Assembly: GCA_016209245.1 (NCBI GenBank)
Contig: JACQWN010000696.1
Coordinates: 1-7,407, forward strand
Length of the DNA stretch: 7,407 nucleotides
Source of the DNA: Bacteroidia bacterium
GTDB lineage: Bacteria > Bacteroidota > Bacteroidia > Bacteroidales > BM523
Direction: 5' to 3'
The position numbers and the translations under genes were made by a program. This document shows, piece by piece, positions 1 to 6,888 of the stretch (position 1 is its first letter; each line of letters begins with the position of its first letter). The notes under the pieces are model-generated. The model made no database searches. It worked only from the letters and a program-made list of their open reading frames with translations, and had not been told where the DNA came from.

Positions 1-1876
1 AGAGCAGCCCGATAATTATAATCTTAATTATAAGCTTGGTTATTGTTATTTACAGACAAAGCTTGAAAAACATAAAGCGATAAAATATCTCGAAAAAGCC
101 GTACAGGGCGCTTCGGACGATTATTTTCCCGATGATTTGCTAGAAACAAGAGCTTCTCTTGATGCTTTTTTTTATCTGGGACAGGCATATCATTTCAATT
201 ATCAGTTTGAACAGGTGATTGATACTCTCAATTATCTGAAAACAATCCTTTATCCGGTGGAAAAAGAATACATGGAAAAAATTGACCGGTTGATACAATG
301 TTGTATTAATGCTAAAGAAATAATTAAAACCAGCATTCCTGTTATTCTTACACATCTTGGCAATGGAATTAACAGTTCTTACGACGATTATTGTGCAGTT
401 TTTCCTGAAGATGAATCATTTCTTATCTTTACTTCAAAGCGGAAGGGAAGCACAGGCGGGCTTATGCTTGATGACGGCTCATACTATGAAGATATATATA
501 TTTCATATAACAAAGGTGGAATTTGGAGCATGCCTGTAAAAATTGACCGTATAAATTCCGATTTTAATGAAGCTTCGGTTAGTTTATCGCCCGATGGTAA
601 ATTATTATTCATATACCGTGCAGAAGGCGAAGACGGGAATATTTTTTTTAGCAAAATTGGTCAGGATGGTTACTGGTCAATATTGGAAAAATTACCTTCT
701 CCTATAAATACTATAGCACGTGAAACACATGCCAGTATTACAGGCGATGGAAATACATTATTTTTTACCAGTGACAGAAAAGGGGGATATGGCGGAACAG
801 ATATTTATCTTATAAGAAAATTGCCTGACGGTCAATGGGGATTACCTCAAAATATTGGATTATCGGTCAATACGCCTTATAATGAAGAATGTCCGTTCAT
901 TAATCCGGAGGGTAATATAATTTATTTTAGCTCTCAGGGTCATAAGAACATGGGTGGATACGATATTTTCCGGTCGGCATTATTACCAAACGGACAATGG
1001 TCGCTTGCTGAAAACGTGGGCTATCCGATAAATACAACCGAAGATGATTTATTCTTTTTACCAACAACGGATGGACGAAGAGCATATTATTCCACTCACA
1101 ATACAAGCGGGTTTGGGCTTTCAGATATTTTTCAGATCACACTTCCTGTATCGGGTGAAGAAGAACTTGCAGTAATTTCCGGAGTCGTATCACTTTCCGA
1201 TGATTCTGTTATTAAAGCTACCATTACTGTTAAGGATTTTAATTCCAATAAACGGCTTGGAATTTATACACCAAATATGATTACTGGAAAATATCTTTTT
1301 ATTTTACCACCGGGTAAGTCATATAAAGCAATTTACGAATCGGAAGGGTATATCCCGCATACTGAAAATATTTATATCCCTAAAAAATCGGGTTATCAGG
1401 AAATAGAAAAAACGATTGAGCTAAAGCACATTACTCTGTCAAATAAACCTGAAGAAAAAACTTTACATCGGGATACTGTTTATATTCATGATATACTATT
1501 CGAATTTGACAGGGAAGATGCTTCAGCCGGTATGCTTGACACTTTAGTTGAGTTTCTGAGAACAAATCCGGATGCAATAATTGAAATCGGAGGGCATGCC
1601 GATTCAAATGGCCCTGAAATTTATAATATACATCTTTCATTACGGCGAGCTATTTATATTTATAATTATCTTATTGCTAAAGGTGTAAACCTTCAATCGC
1701 TTATTATACGCGGTTATGGAGAAAAATATCCTCTTATTACCAAAGAAATTCCTGATGGCGCTGAATACGATGAAATGCATAAATATAACCGCAGGGTCGA
1801 GTTTAAGATAATCAGGGAAGGTGCGCAAGTGCTCGTAATTAAACCAATTCAGGTTCCGGAAAATTTAAGGAATTAA
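1..1876 (+). CDS. TPR-PD40-OmpA family outer-membrane/peptidoglycan-binding protein, 5' truncated (PorE-like architecture)
   Basis: The frame is open from base 2, so the gene starts outside the window. The TTG at 137 is internal, because TPR-like sequence (YNLNYKLGYCYLQ) precedes it. About 624 residues are visible, numbered here from base 2. In order they hold two TPR-like helical repeats (about 5-110), then at least five PD40 propeller blades, with core motifs near 134, SPDG 196, TGDG 247, NPEG 301 and TTDG 355. A carboxypeptidase-regulatory-like beta domain follows (about 386-460), then a C-terminal OmpA domain (about 489-613). The OmpA domain keeps the diaminopimelate-binding Asp (D534, in GHAD) and Arg (R549), plus the NRRVEF ending, so peptidoglycan binding is expected. 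TPR, propeller, regulatory-like and OmpA in this order match PorE, which anchors the type IX secretion system in Porphyromonas. However, the architecture is shared by many Bacteroidota paralogues, so the PorE role is inference. The signal peptide or lipobox should lie upstream of the window. Confidence 0.93.
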   Translation, partial: EQPDNYNLNYKLGYCYLQTKLEKHKAIKYLEKAVQGASDDYFPDDLLETRASLDAFFYLGQAYHFNYQFEQVIDTLNYLKTILYPVEKEYMEKIDRLIQCCINAKEIIKTSIPVILTHLGNGINSSYDDYCAVFPEDESFLIFTSKRKGSTGGLMLDDGSYYEDIYISYNKGGIWSMPVKIDRINSDFNEASVSLSPDGKLLFIYRAEGEDGNIFFSKIGQDGYWSILEKLPSPINTIARETHASITGDGNTLFFTSDRKGGYGGTDIYLIRKLPDGQWGLPQNIGLSVNTPYNEECPFINPEGNIIYFSSQGHKNMGGYDIFRSALLPNGQWSLAENVGYPINTTEDDLFFLPTTDGRRAYYSTHNTSGFGLSDIFQITLPVSGEEELAVISGVVSLSDDSVIKATITVKDFNSNKRLGIYTPNMITGKYLFILPPGKSYKAIYESEGYIPHTENIYIPKKSGYQEIEKTIELKHITLSNKPEEKTLHRDTVYIHDILFEFDREDASAGMLDTLVEFLRTNPDAIIEIGGHADSNGPEIYNIHLSLRRAIYIYNYLIAKGVNLQSLIIRGYGEKYPLITKEIPDGAEYDEMHKYNRRVEFKIIREGAQVLVIKPIQVPENLRN

Positions 1877-1937
1877 TAAAAAATAAATAAACCATGTAAA
1901 GCATAAACAGATTGTAAACTTTCAAAAATAAAATATT

Positions 1938-3476
1938 ATGACAAATAAAGTTTTTCAGCAAATCTGGGATCAACTCAGGGGTAAACGAACTCAATACAAA
2001 GAATTTCTTGAAAAAGTAACAATTAAAGAGCTTCGGGGTATTAAAGACTTGACAGTTCGTTTTTCATTCCCCGTTTCCGTAATTGCCGGTCCTAATGCCT
2101 GCGGTAAATCTACCGTTCTATTTGCTTGCGCTTGTGCATATAAAGCTCCAAGTAAAAATCACCGTAATTATTTTCCTTCAACATTATTTCCAAATCTAAT
2201 GATTAAAGCTAATCAAGATTTATCCGATAAGGCACATAAAACTTCTTTTGAATTCGGTTATATTTATCAAGGCAAAAACACTAATGTAAAATGGAATAAA
2301 GGCAAAAGTTGGGGACCTAGCGCTTCTAAACGTCCTGAAAGGATTTTATATTTACGCACTATTACTAATCTTTCACACCCTACCGAAGTTCGTAGTGTAT
2401 TGCGAATCGGATTAGGAATCTTCCAGAGTTCAGTTATAACATCCGATTTAATTGCTTTCGCCCAGCGTATTTTGCCATTTCAATATCAGGAAGTCGTGCT
2501 GATCTCGAAAAATCAAAAAGATTTATTATTTGTAAAAAGAAGCGACATTCCTGATACAAAATATTCTGAATTTCACATGTCAGCCGGTGAAAGGGCTATT
2601 TTGAGAATTTCAAAAGACATTTCAGATTTTCGGGATGCCATTGTTCTGATAGATGAAATCGAAGCAGGTTTGCATCCATTTACTCAACAACAATTCATGC
2701 TTGAACTTCAGCGAATAGCTTTACGGAATAATCTTCAAATAATCGTTTCAACACACAGTCCGGTCATACTTGAATGCGTTCCGGTAGAAGCAAGAATATT
2801 TTTAGAAAGAACTTCTGACAATGTAATCATAAAACCTGTCTATAAGGATATTATTCAAAAAGCTTTTTACGGACAATCCGTTGAAAAATTAAATATCCTT
2901 TGCGAAGATGATATCGGCGAAGCATTTATTTTGGGTGTTCTCGATGTGCTTAATCCTGTCTTATGCCTAATTCCTGATGATATTAAGGTGGGCCACGACA
3001 CCGGAAAAGATGAATTTGTTAATCACATTGTAGCTCTTTCTAAATTTCAGCAATTAGATAATTTTATCTTTATTCTCGATGGCGATGCACATCCTAAAGA
3101 AAATGAATTAATTTCTAAAGCGAAAGAATTAGGTAGTCCCATTAAGCCATTATTCCTGCCAGGTGATGTTCCTGAATTTTGGGCATGGACAACTTTGAAT
3201 AATTATTCTGTTGATTATGCAGGTATATTGGGTATTACTCAGACAGACTTATTAAGAACCATGCAGCGGCTAGACCAATTATTTAATAATGCTGCTGACA
3301 GGCCAGCTCAGATTATGAAAAATAAATTTATCACTTTCTGCGAAAATTTAAAAATGTCAAATACAGAATTGATGCGCAAAATTGCACGGTTAGAAGCTCA
3401 GCGTCAAAGCACTGAAATAAAATCTTTCATGCAGAATTTTGAATTACTAATCCGTAACTGGCAAAGCAGGAAATGA
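1938..3476 (+). CDS. OLD-type ATPase: ABC/RecF-like ATPase with C-terminal TOPRIM nuclease domain
   Basis: This is a 512-residue protein that probably couples ATP hydrolysis to nucleic-acid cleavage. The N-terminal half is an ABC ATPase of the RecF/SMC kind. It has Walker A GPNACGKST (51-59), a signature-like SAGE (215-218), Walker B IVLIDEIEAGLHP (235-247, D239/E240) and a switch histidine in STHSP (H273). The C-terminal half has TOPRIM hallmarks: the acidic strand end NILCEDD (E323) and ILDGDAH (D381 and D383), followed by LPGDVPEFW. ATPase plus TOPRIM is the layout of OLD nucleases, which include the P2 Old protein and Gabija GajA, and of some retron-linked ATPases. No UvrD-like helicase, HNH or reverse-transcriptase gene is adjacent, so by context it is a stand-alone OLD, and a defence role is inference. 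The ATG at 1938 follows an AT-rich leader without a Shine-Dalgarno sequence. The gene starts 61 bases after the OmpA-family gene and converges on the DUF4846 gene 18 bases later. All key motifs are intact, and it has no transmembrane segment. Confidence 0.9.
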   Translation: MTNKVFQQIWDQLRGKRTQYKEFLEKVTIKELRGIKDLTVRFSFPVSVIAGPNACGKSTVLFACACAYKAPSKNHRNYFPSTLFPNLMIKANQDLSDKAHKTSFEFGYIYQGKNTNVKWNKGKSWGPSASKRPERILYLRTITNLSHPTEVRSVLRIGLGIFQSSVITSDLIAFAQRILPFQYQEVVLISKNQKDLLFVKRSDIPDTKYSEFHMSAGERAILRISKDISDFRDAIVLIDEIEAGLHPFTQQQFMLELQRIALRNNLQIIVSTHSPVILECVPVEARIFLERTSDNVIIKPVYKDIIQKAFYGQSVEKLNILCEDDIGEAFILGVLDVLNPVLCLIPDDIKVGHDTGKDEFVNHIVALSKFQQLDNFIFILDGDAHPKENELISKAKELGSPIKPLFLPGDVPEFWAWTTLNNYSVDYAGILGITQTDLLRTMQRLDQLFNNAADRPAQIMKNKFITFCENLKMSNTELMRKIARLEAQRQSTEIKSFMQNFELLIRNWQSRK

Positions 3477-3494
3477 AAATAAAAATATAACACC

Positions 3495-4262
3495 TTATTT
3501 AAATCTATGCATATCTTCATCAGTAAAATTCCATTCCGGTGTATGCAATGCTCTGGTAAATCCTGCTTCGTACCAAGGACTGATTTGCCTGTCATCAGGA
3601 TTTATTAATATATGAATTTCCTGTGCAGGCATATAGCTTTGAGCCAGTAAAAAAACTTTTTTACCAGATATACTGTCTGTTGCTATATCCATCACTATTA
3701 CAGCATGTCCATAAGGAGCACCTGTTTGAATAAAAACATCACCGGCTCTGATATCATTTGTGTTTTTTACAGGAATAAGCTCATCATGCAACGATTGTGT
3801 ATTGGCATAATTAAAAATATAGTCCATGTATTTCCTGAACTTTTTATATGAAAAATCACCATTAGCATAATCAGTATAATAGCGGGGCTTTCCATCGCTT
3901 AGAAAATTGAATTTTATGCTGTCGAATTGCTTTAGAGAATAGAAATATTCTGCCCTGAGACGCATTACCGCATCGGCACACTGCTGTAAATCCTTGGTTC
4001 CAATCTCCATGTCAATAACTGCAAAATGTACATCCTGCCTGGCTTTAGGTTGTCCATTATATAAGTAAACAACATTGTTTTCTGTTTTTAACGGAAGATT
4101 GAGCAGGTATTCATGGAATGAATTTTTTTCAGCAGAAATTCTTTGAAATCCTTGGGGAACGGGAATAGATTTAATGTCATGATATTTTGCCTCATTCTGG
4201 GAACTTATTTGTACAATGGAGGCAACTATTAAAAATAATATGAATATCATGGTATTTTTCAC
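3495..4262 (-). CDS. DUF4846 family secreted protein
   Basis: A 255-residue protein of the Bacteroidota-rich family DUF4846, recognised from conserved stretches such as the SFHEYLLNLPLK region (48-59), DVHFAVIDMEIGTKDLQQCAD (77-97), GDVFIQ (174-179), GHAVIVMDIA (185-194) and LLAQSYMPAQEIHIL (205-219). The function is not established. Residues 1 to about 21 form a signal peptide, so it acts in the periplasm or outside the cell. The listed start is GTG at 4262, which supplies the Lys needed before the hydrophobic stretch. The alternative ATG at 4250 would give MIFILF with no positive charge, yet it sits better with the promoter upstream, so the start is uncertain. My inference only: a Cys at a helix start (C95), a His in a beta strand (H186) and a polar residue in the next strand (Q208) resemble the order of a papain-like NlpC/P60 or CHAP amidase. 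The gene lies 270 bases downstream of the SpoIIE phosphatase gene on the same strand. Confidence 0.9.
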   Translation of the reverse strand: MKNTMIFILFLIVASIVQISSQNEAKYHDIKSIPVPQGFQRISAEKNSFHEYLLNLPLKTENNVVYLYNGQPKARQDVHFAVIDMEIGTKDLQQCADAVMRLRAEYFYSLKQFDSIKFNFLSDGKPRYYTDYANGDFSYKKFRKYMDYIFNYANTQSLHDELIPVKNTNDIRAGDVFIQTGAPYGHAVIVMDIATDSISGKKVFLLAQSYMPAQEIHILINPDDRQISPWYEAGFTRALHTPEWNFTDEDMHRFK

Positions 4263-4266
4263 GGGA

Positions 4267-4297
4267 TAAATTTATACAATGCATGAGTTGCTTCAAA
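4267..4297 (-). promoter_or_regulatory. Candidate Bacteroidota promoter for the DUF4846 gene
   Basis: On the - strand, a TTTG (-33 type, 4297-4294) is followed by 19 bases and then TAAATTTA (4274-4267), which matches 7 of 8 positions or better of the TAnnTTTG -7 box. The box ends 16 bases before the ATG at 4250 and only 4 bases before the GTG at 4262. Transcription would therefore begin at or near the GTG, giving either a leaderless GTG start or use of the internal ATG. The TTTG lies inside an 18-base sequence repeated at 7367-7384. Confidence 0.5.
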
Positions 4298-4308
4298 ATA
4301 ATATTTAG
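4291..4308 (-). repeat. 18-base shared sequence, copy 1 (upstream of DUF4846 gene)
   Basis: Read on the - strand this is CTAAATATTATTTTGAAG. It is identical over all 18 bases to 7367-7384 on the + strand. Here it sits 28 bases before the GTG start of the DUF4846 gene and contains that gene's candidate -33 TTTG. Confidence 0.6.
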
Positions 4309-4354
4309 CCGATTTAAAAAATAAGTAACTATTTATGTAAGGACGTTATTATCC

Positions 4355-4455
4355 CATCGAAGTACGAAAAAAAATACGAATTTACGAATTACGAAGTGAT
4401 TCGCCGGTTGGCAGATTCGTAATTCGTAAGTTCGTAACAAATTCGTACTTCGGTG
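4355..4455. repeat. Nested inverted repeat (REP/MITE-like) between the phosphatase and DUF4846 genes
   Basis: Two perfect inverted pairs are nested. The outer arms are 4358-4368 and 4442-4452 (CGAAGTACGAA and its complement), extending to 4355 and 4455 with one mismatch that would be a G-U pair in RNA. The inner arms are 4382-4395 and 4416-4429 (TTACGAATTACGAA, 14 of 14). Between them a further six-base pair (TACGAA 4375-4380 with 4431-4436) lies in an imperfect stretch. The loop (4396-4415) contains a small GCC-GGTT-GGC hairpin. The arms are built from repeats of TTCGTA/TACGAA. It holds no gene. It could end phosphatase transcription or be a non-autonomous mobile palindrome. I see no convincing target duplication. 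Confidence 0.85.
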
Positions 4456-4532
4456 AAATAATCTATGATAAAAACTGTTACATTCCCTCGGCTTCGCTCG
4501 GGACAGGCTGACTCCATTACTTTCTATGGCTT

Positions 4533-6761
4533 TCATATCTTCAAGCCAAGTACAGTAACATCGTCAATTTGAGCATTTTCACCCTTCCAGTTTTCAAATG
4601 TTTGCTCCAATATTTCTTTTTGAATATTCATTGGCTCGTTTGATATTTGTATTAGAATTTCTTTAAATCTTTTATTTAGTAATTTTTTTCTGTTTTCTCC
4701 ACCGAACTGATCAATATATCCGTCTGAAGCCAAGTATATTATATCACCTTGATTTAGAAGAATTTCGTTATGAGTAAATGGCTCCATATTTATGTAAATC
4801 CCAACGGGTATTTTATCCGCCTTAATTTCGGTCAATTGATATTGTAGAGACGAGGCATGCCTCGTCTCTACAATATACAATGGGTTCTTTGCGCCCGCAT
4901 ATTGTAAGACTCTTGATGTAGTATTTATTGCGCAAAAGGCAATGTCCATTCCGTCTTGTTGTTCTCCTTCTTTTCCTTTTTGCTGTAAGGCATCGATGAT
5001 AGATTCCCGTAAATTTTCGAGAACCTGGCTTGCTTTTATTATCTCCTTTTTTCGTACAATTTCGTTTAGAAATGACACTCCGAGCATGCTCATAAACGCG
5101 CCGGGGACTCCATGTCCTGTACAATCGGCTACGGTTACAATAAGCCATTCATTAATGCGTGTAGCCCAGTAGAAGTCGCCTGAAACGATGTCTTTTGGGC
5201 GGAACAGTACAAACCATTCTAAACCTGACAGGTTTGTGAGGTCCGGTAACACGGCTTGTTGAATACGTTTTGCATAATTTATGCTGTCGGTGATTTCTTT
5301 CTTTTGTTCTTCAATGTGCTCTTTTTGTTTTGTCACCAAATCACGCTGCGTTGCTATTTCATCGCGTTGCGTTGTTATCTCATCTTTTTGCGCTGTTATT
5401 TCTTCATTCGCCCGCTGCAGTTTGGAATTTTGTATTTCGATTTGTTGTTTTTGGCGGGCAAGTAATCGGTTCGCTTTTCTTTTTTGTATAAAGGCAATTA
5501 ATACGACCGTAAGTAATAAAAAGAAAAGAATTAGCCCTGTAATAAAAGCGATTTTCTGTGTTTCAAGCTGCTTTACTTTTGCTTCTTTTTCACTTATTTC
5601 ACTGTTTTTCAGGCTTACCTCCAGCTCTTTCTGAATGGCAATGGTCTTATGTTTAACTACTTCTTCTTTTAAATATGTTATTTCCTGTTCCTTTTTATAA
5701 GAGCCGGATTCAAATTTATCATGCAATTCGGATAATTGCCTTTGAAGCAAAGAAAAGGGGACAAGATATTTTGAAGAAGCATATAGTTTAAAATTATCAA
5801 GAGATTTTGTGCAATTGTTCATTTTATTATAAATATCTGCAAGCGCATAGTAATTTTTTGAAGTAACTTCTTCTAATTCAAGTTCCGCTGATAAAGTATT
5901 ACTTTTATTGTAGCATTCGATGGCTTTTTCAAAATTGTCAAGTTCTTTATAGGCATTGCCGATATTGTGCAAAGTTATTGCAACTCCTTTTTTCAGGTTC
6001 AGTTTGTTTTTAATATCCAGCGATTTTTCATAGTAGTTTATAGCTTCGTTATATTTTGTCAAATCAAAATTCACATTCCCGAGATTGTTCAGGGTAAATG
6101 CAATTTCTTTTTCCATGTTTTTGTCTTCTGCCAATTTCAGCGCATTTTCATAGTATTGCTCAGCATTCTCATAATCGCGGTTTTCATAAAATACTACTCC
6201 GATATTATTTAAAGTAGCAGTTATTTCTTTGTCGTTTTTCAGTTCTTTATCCAGCTCCAGAGAGCGGGTATAATAATCGAGCGCCTTTTCAATATCTTGC
6301 TTTTTATAATAGACATCGCCAATTCTGTAAAGGGTTTTTGACATACCTGGTTTGTCATTCAATGTCTTTTTTATTTCGAGGGATTTTATAAAATTTGGAA
6401 GCGCTTGGTTATATAGTTGCATATTGTCATATACGTTACCAATATTATAATATGCCGATGATATGGCAGCGCTATCGCTCTTTTGCTCTTGAGCTTTCAG
6501 AATCTGACAGAAAGCGTCCAATGCTTCCCGGTAATTACCTTTACCAAATTCGCTTTCAGCATAATTTTGAGTACTATCAATCTGTTGCTGATTGTTCGCC
6601 GTGGTTATGTCACCTAATGTATCCTGAACTTTTGGTGTACTTTTTTTCTGCCTGGAAATATTAAGTTCCGTAGTGTCGCTTGAGCCGGAGATTTCCTGAT
6701 CCTGACCGCTGATGTGGAATATATGCAGACTACATAACAGAATAAAAACTAACTTTTTCAT
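4533..6761 (-). CDS. TPR sensor-linked SpoIIE/PP2C-type serine phosphatase, membrane-spanning
   Basis: A 742-residue signalling phosphatase. A signal sequence (MKKLVFILLCSLHIF, about 1-19) leads to a periplasmic TPR array. Five repeats recur at exactly 40 residues (IGN/IGD positions near 108, 148, 188, 228 and 268), flanked by weaker ones near 65 and 305. A coiled coil (about 340-400), one membrane helix (404-425) followed by basic QKRKANR, a heptad coiled coil (about 430-490) and the linker DSINYAKRIQQAVLP precede the catalytic domain. That domain keeps its metal-binding aspartates: SGDF (D529), VADCTGHG (D546), ASDGYID (D680) and QIDDVTV (733-734). SpoIIE-type enzymes dephosphorylate anti-sigma antagonist (STAS) proteins. 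No partner is in the window, so the target is unknown. I chose the ATG at 6761 over an in-frame TTG six bases upstream. The 121-base upstream gap shows no canonical promoter. Residues about 629-641 are encoded by a perfect palindrome, an apparent in-frame insertion. Confidence 0.94.
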   Translation of the reverse strand: MKKLVFILLCSLHIFHISGQDQEISGSSDTTELNISRQKKSTPKVQDTLGDITTANNQQQIDSTQNYAESEFGKGNYREALDAFCQILKAQEQKSDSAAISSAYYNIGNVYDNMQLYNQALPNFIKSLEIKKTLNDKPGMSKTLYRIGDVYYKKQDIEKALDYYTRSLELDKELKNDKEITATLNNIGVVFYENRDYENAEQYYENALKLAEDKNMEKEIAFTLNNLGNVNFDLTKYNEAINYYEKSLDIKNKLNLKKGVAITLHNIGNAYKELDNFEKAIECYNKSNTLSAELELEEVTSKNYYALADIYNKMNNCTKSLDNFKLYASSKYLVPFSLLQRQLSELHDKFESGSYKKEQEITYLKEEVVKHKTIAIQKELEVSLKNSEISEKEAKVKQLETQKIAFITGLILFFLLLTVVLIAFIQKRKANRLLARQKQQIEIQNSKLQRANEEITAQKDEITTQRDEIATQRDLVTKQKEHIEEQKKEITDSINYAKRIQQAVLPDLTNLSGLEWFVLFRPKDIVSGDFYWATRINEWLIVTVADCTGHGVPGAFMSMLGVSFLNEIVRKKEIIKASQVLENLRESIIDALQQKGKEGEQQDGMDIAFCAINTTSRVLQYAGAKNPLYIVETRHASSLQYQLTEIKADKIPVGIYINMEPFTHNEILLNQGDIIYLASDGYIDQFGGENRKKLLNKRFKEILIQISNEPMNIQKEILEQTFENWKGENAQIDDVTVLGLKI
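4839..4876. repeat. Perfect 38-base palindrome inside the SpoIIE phosphatase coding region
   Basis: Bases 4839-4857 are the exact reverse complement of 4858-4876, with no loop. The core is GTAGAGACGAGGCA followed by its complement, centred on GCATGC. It is translated in frame as part of the phosphatase (about residues 629-641, IVETRHASSLQY). It lies between NPLY and LTEIKADK, where relatives usually have only a short turn. Palindromes of the GTAGAGACG...CGTCTCTAC type are, from memory, recurrent dispersed repeats in Bacteroidota and cyanobacteria, usually between genes. This copy therefore looks like an inserted element that kept the frame. Confidence 0.93.
5301..5405 (-). repeat. Five 21-base tandem units encoding a coiled-coil heptad array
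   Basis: Consecutive 21-base units (5405-5385, 5384-5364, 5363-5343, 5342-5322, 5321-5301) encode the heptads EEITAQK, DEITTQR, DEIATQR, DLVTKQK and EHIEEQK, residues 453-487 of the phosphatase. The first three are clearly similar in DNA as well as protein, which points to duplication. The array forms the cytoplasmic rod between the membrane helix and the catalytic domain. Gain or loss of a unit would keep the frame. Confidence 0.75.
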
Positions 6762-6888
6762 AAACAATTATTTTTTGGAAAGCCCAATAGTCATTCGGAA
6801 ATGTGAACATACGTGCCTACGTTGTAACATAATCGTTTGGAGTTGAAGTCGTAACGAAACTTTCCTTTTACTGTCTACTGAATTTTCA

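Noticed and set aside
137..139. TTG as the start of the OmpA-family gene
   Set aside because: The same frame is open to the left edge and encodes TPR-like sequence before it, so the gene is truncated by the window.
1938..3476. Gabija, Septu or retron system
   Set aside because: The required second gene (helicase, HNH or reverse transcriptase) is absent on both sides, so only a stand-alone OLD-type protein is supported.
3477..3494. Bidirectional terminator between the converging OLD-type and DUF4846 genes
   Set aside because: Only a possible six-pair A/T stem (AAATAA/TTATTT) is present in 18 bases, too weak to call.
4485..4512. CCCTCGGCTTCGCTCGGG as a hairpin or repeat
   Set aside because: It recalls dispersed Bacteroidota repeats from memory, but it folds poorly here and only one copy is in the window.
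5281..5634. 117-codon + strand frame opposite the phosphatase coiled coil
   Set aside because: It is antisense to a clear gene and its low-complexity Ser/Phe/Cys composition reflects the complement of the heptad repeats.
6762..6767. TTG start two codons upstream of the SpoIIE phosphatase ATG
   Set aside because: The ATG at 6761 gives a standard MKK signal-peptide start, and the TTG adds only Met-Phe before it.
6762..6888. Promoter for the SpoIIE phosphatase gene
   Set aside because: No TTTG occurs on the - strand in this gap and no good TAnnTTTG box is present. It may use another sigma factor or read-through from the DUF2442 gene.
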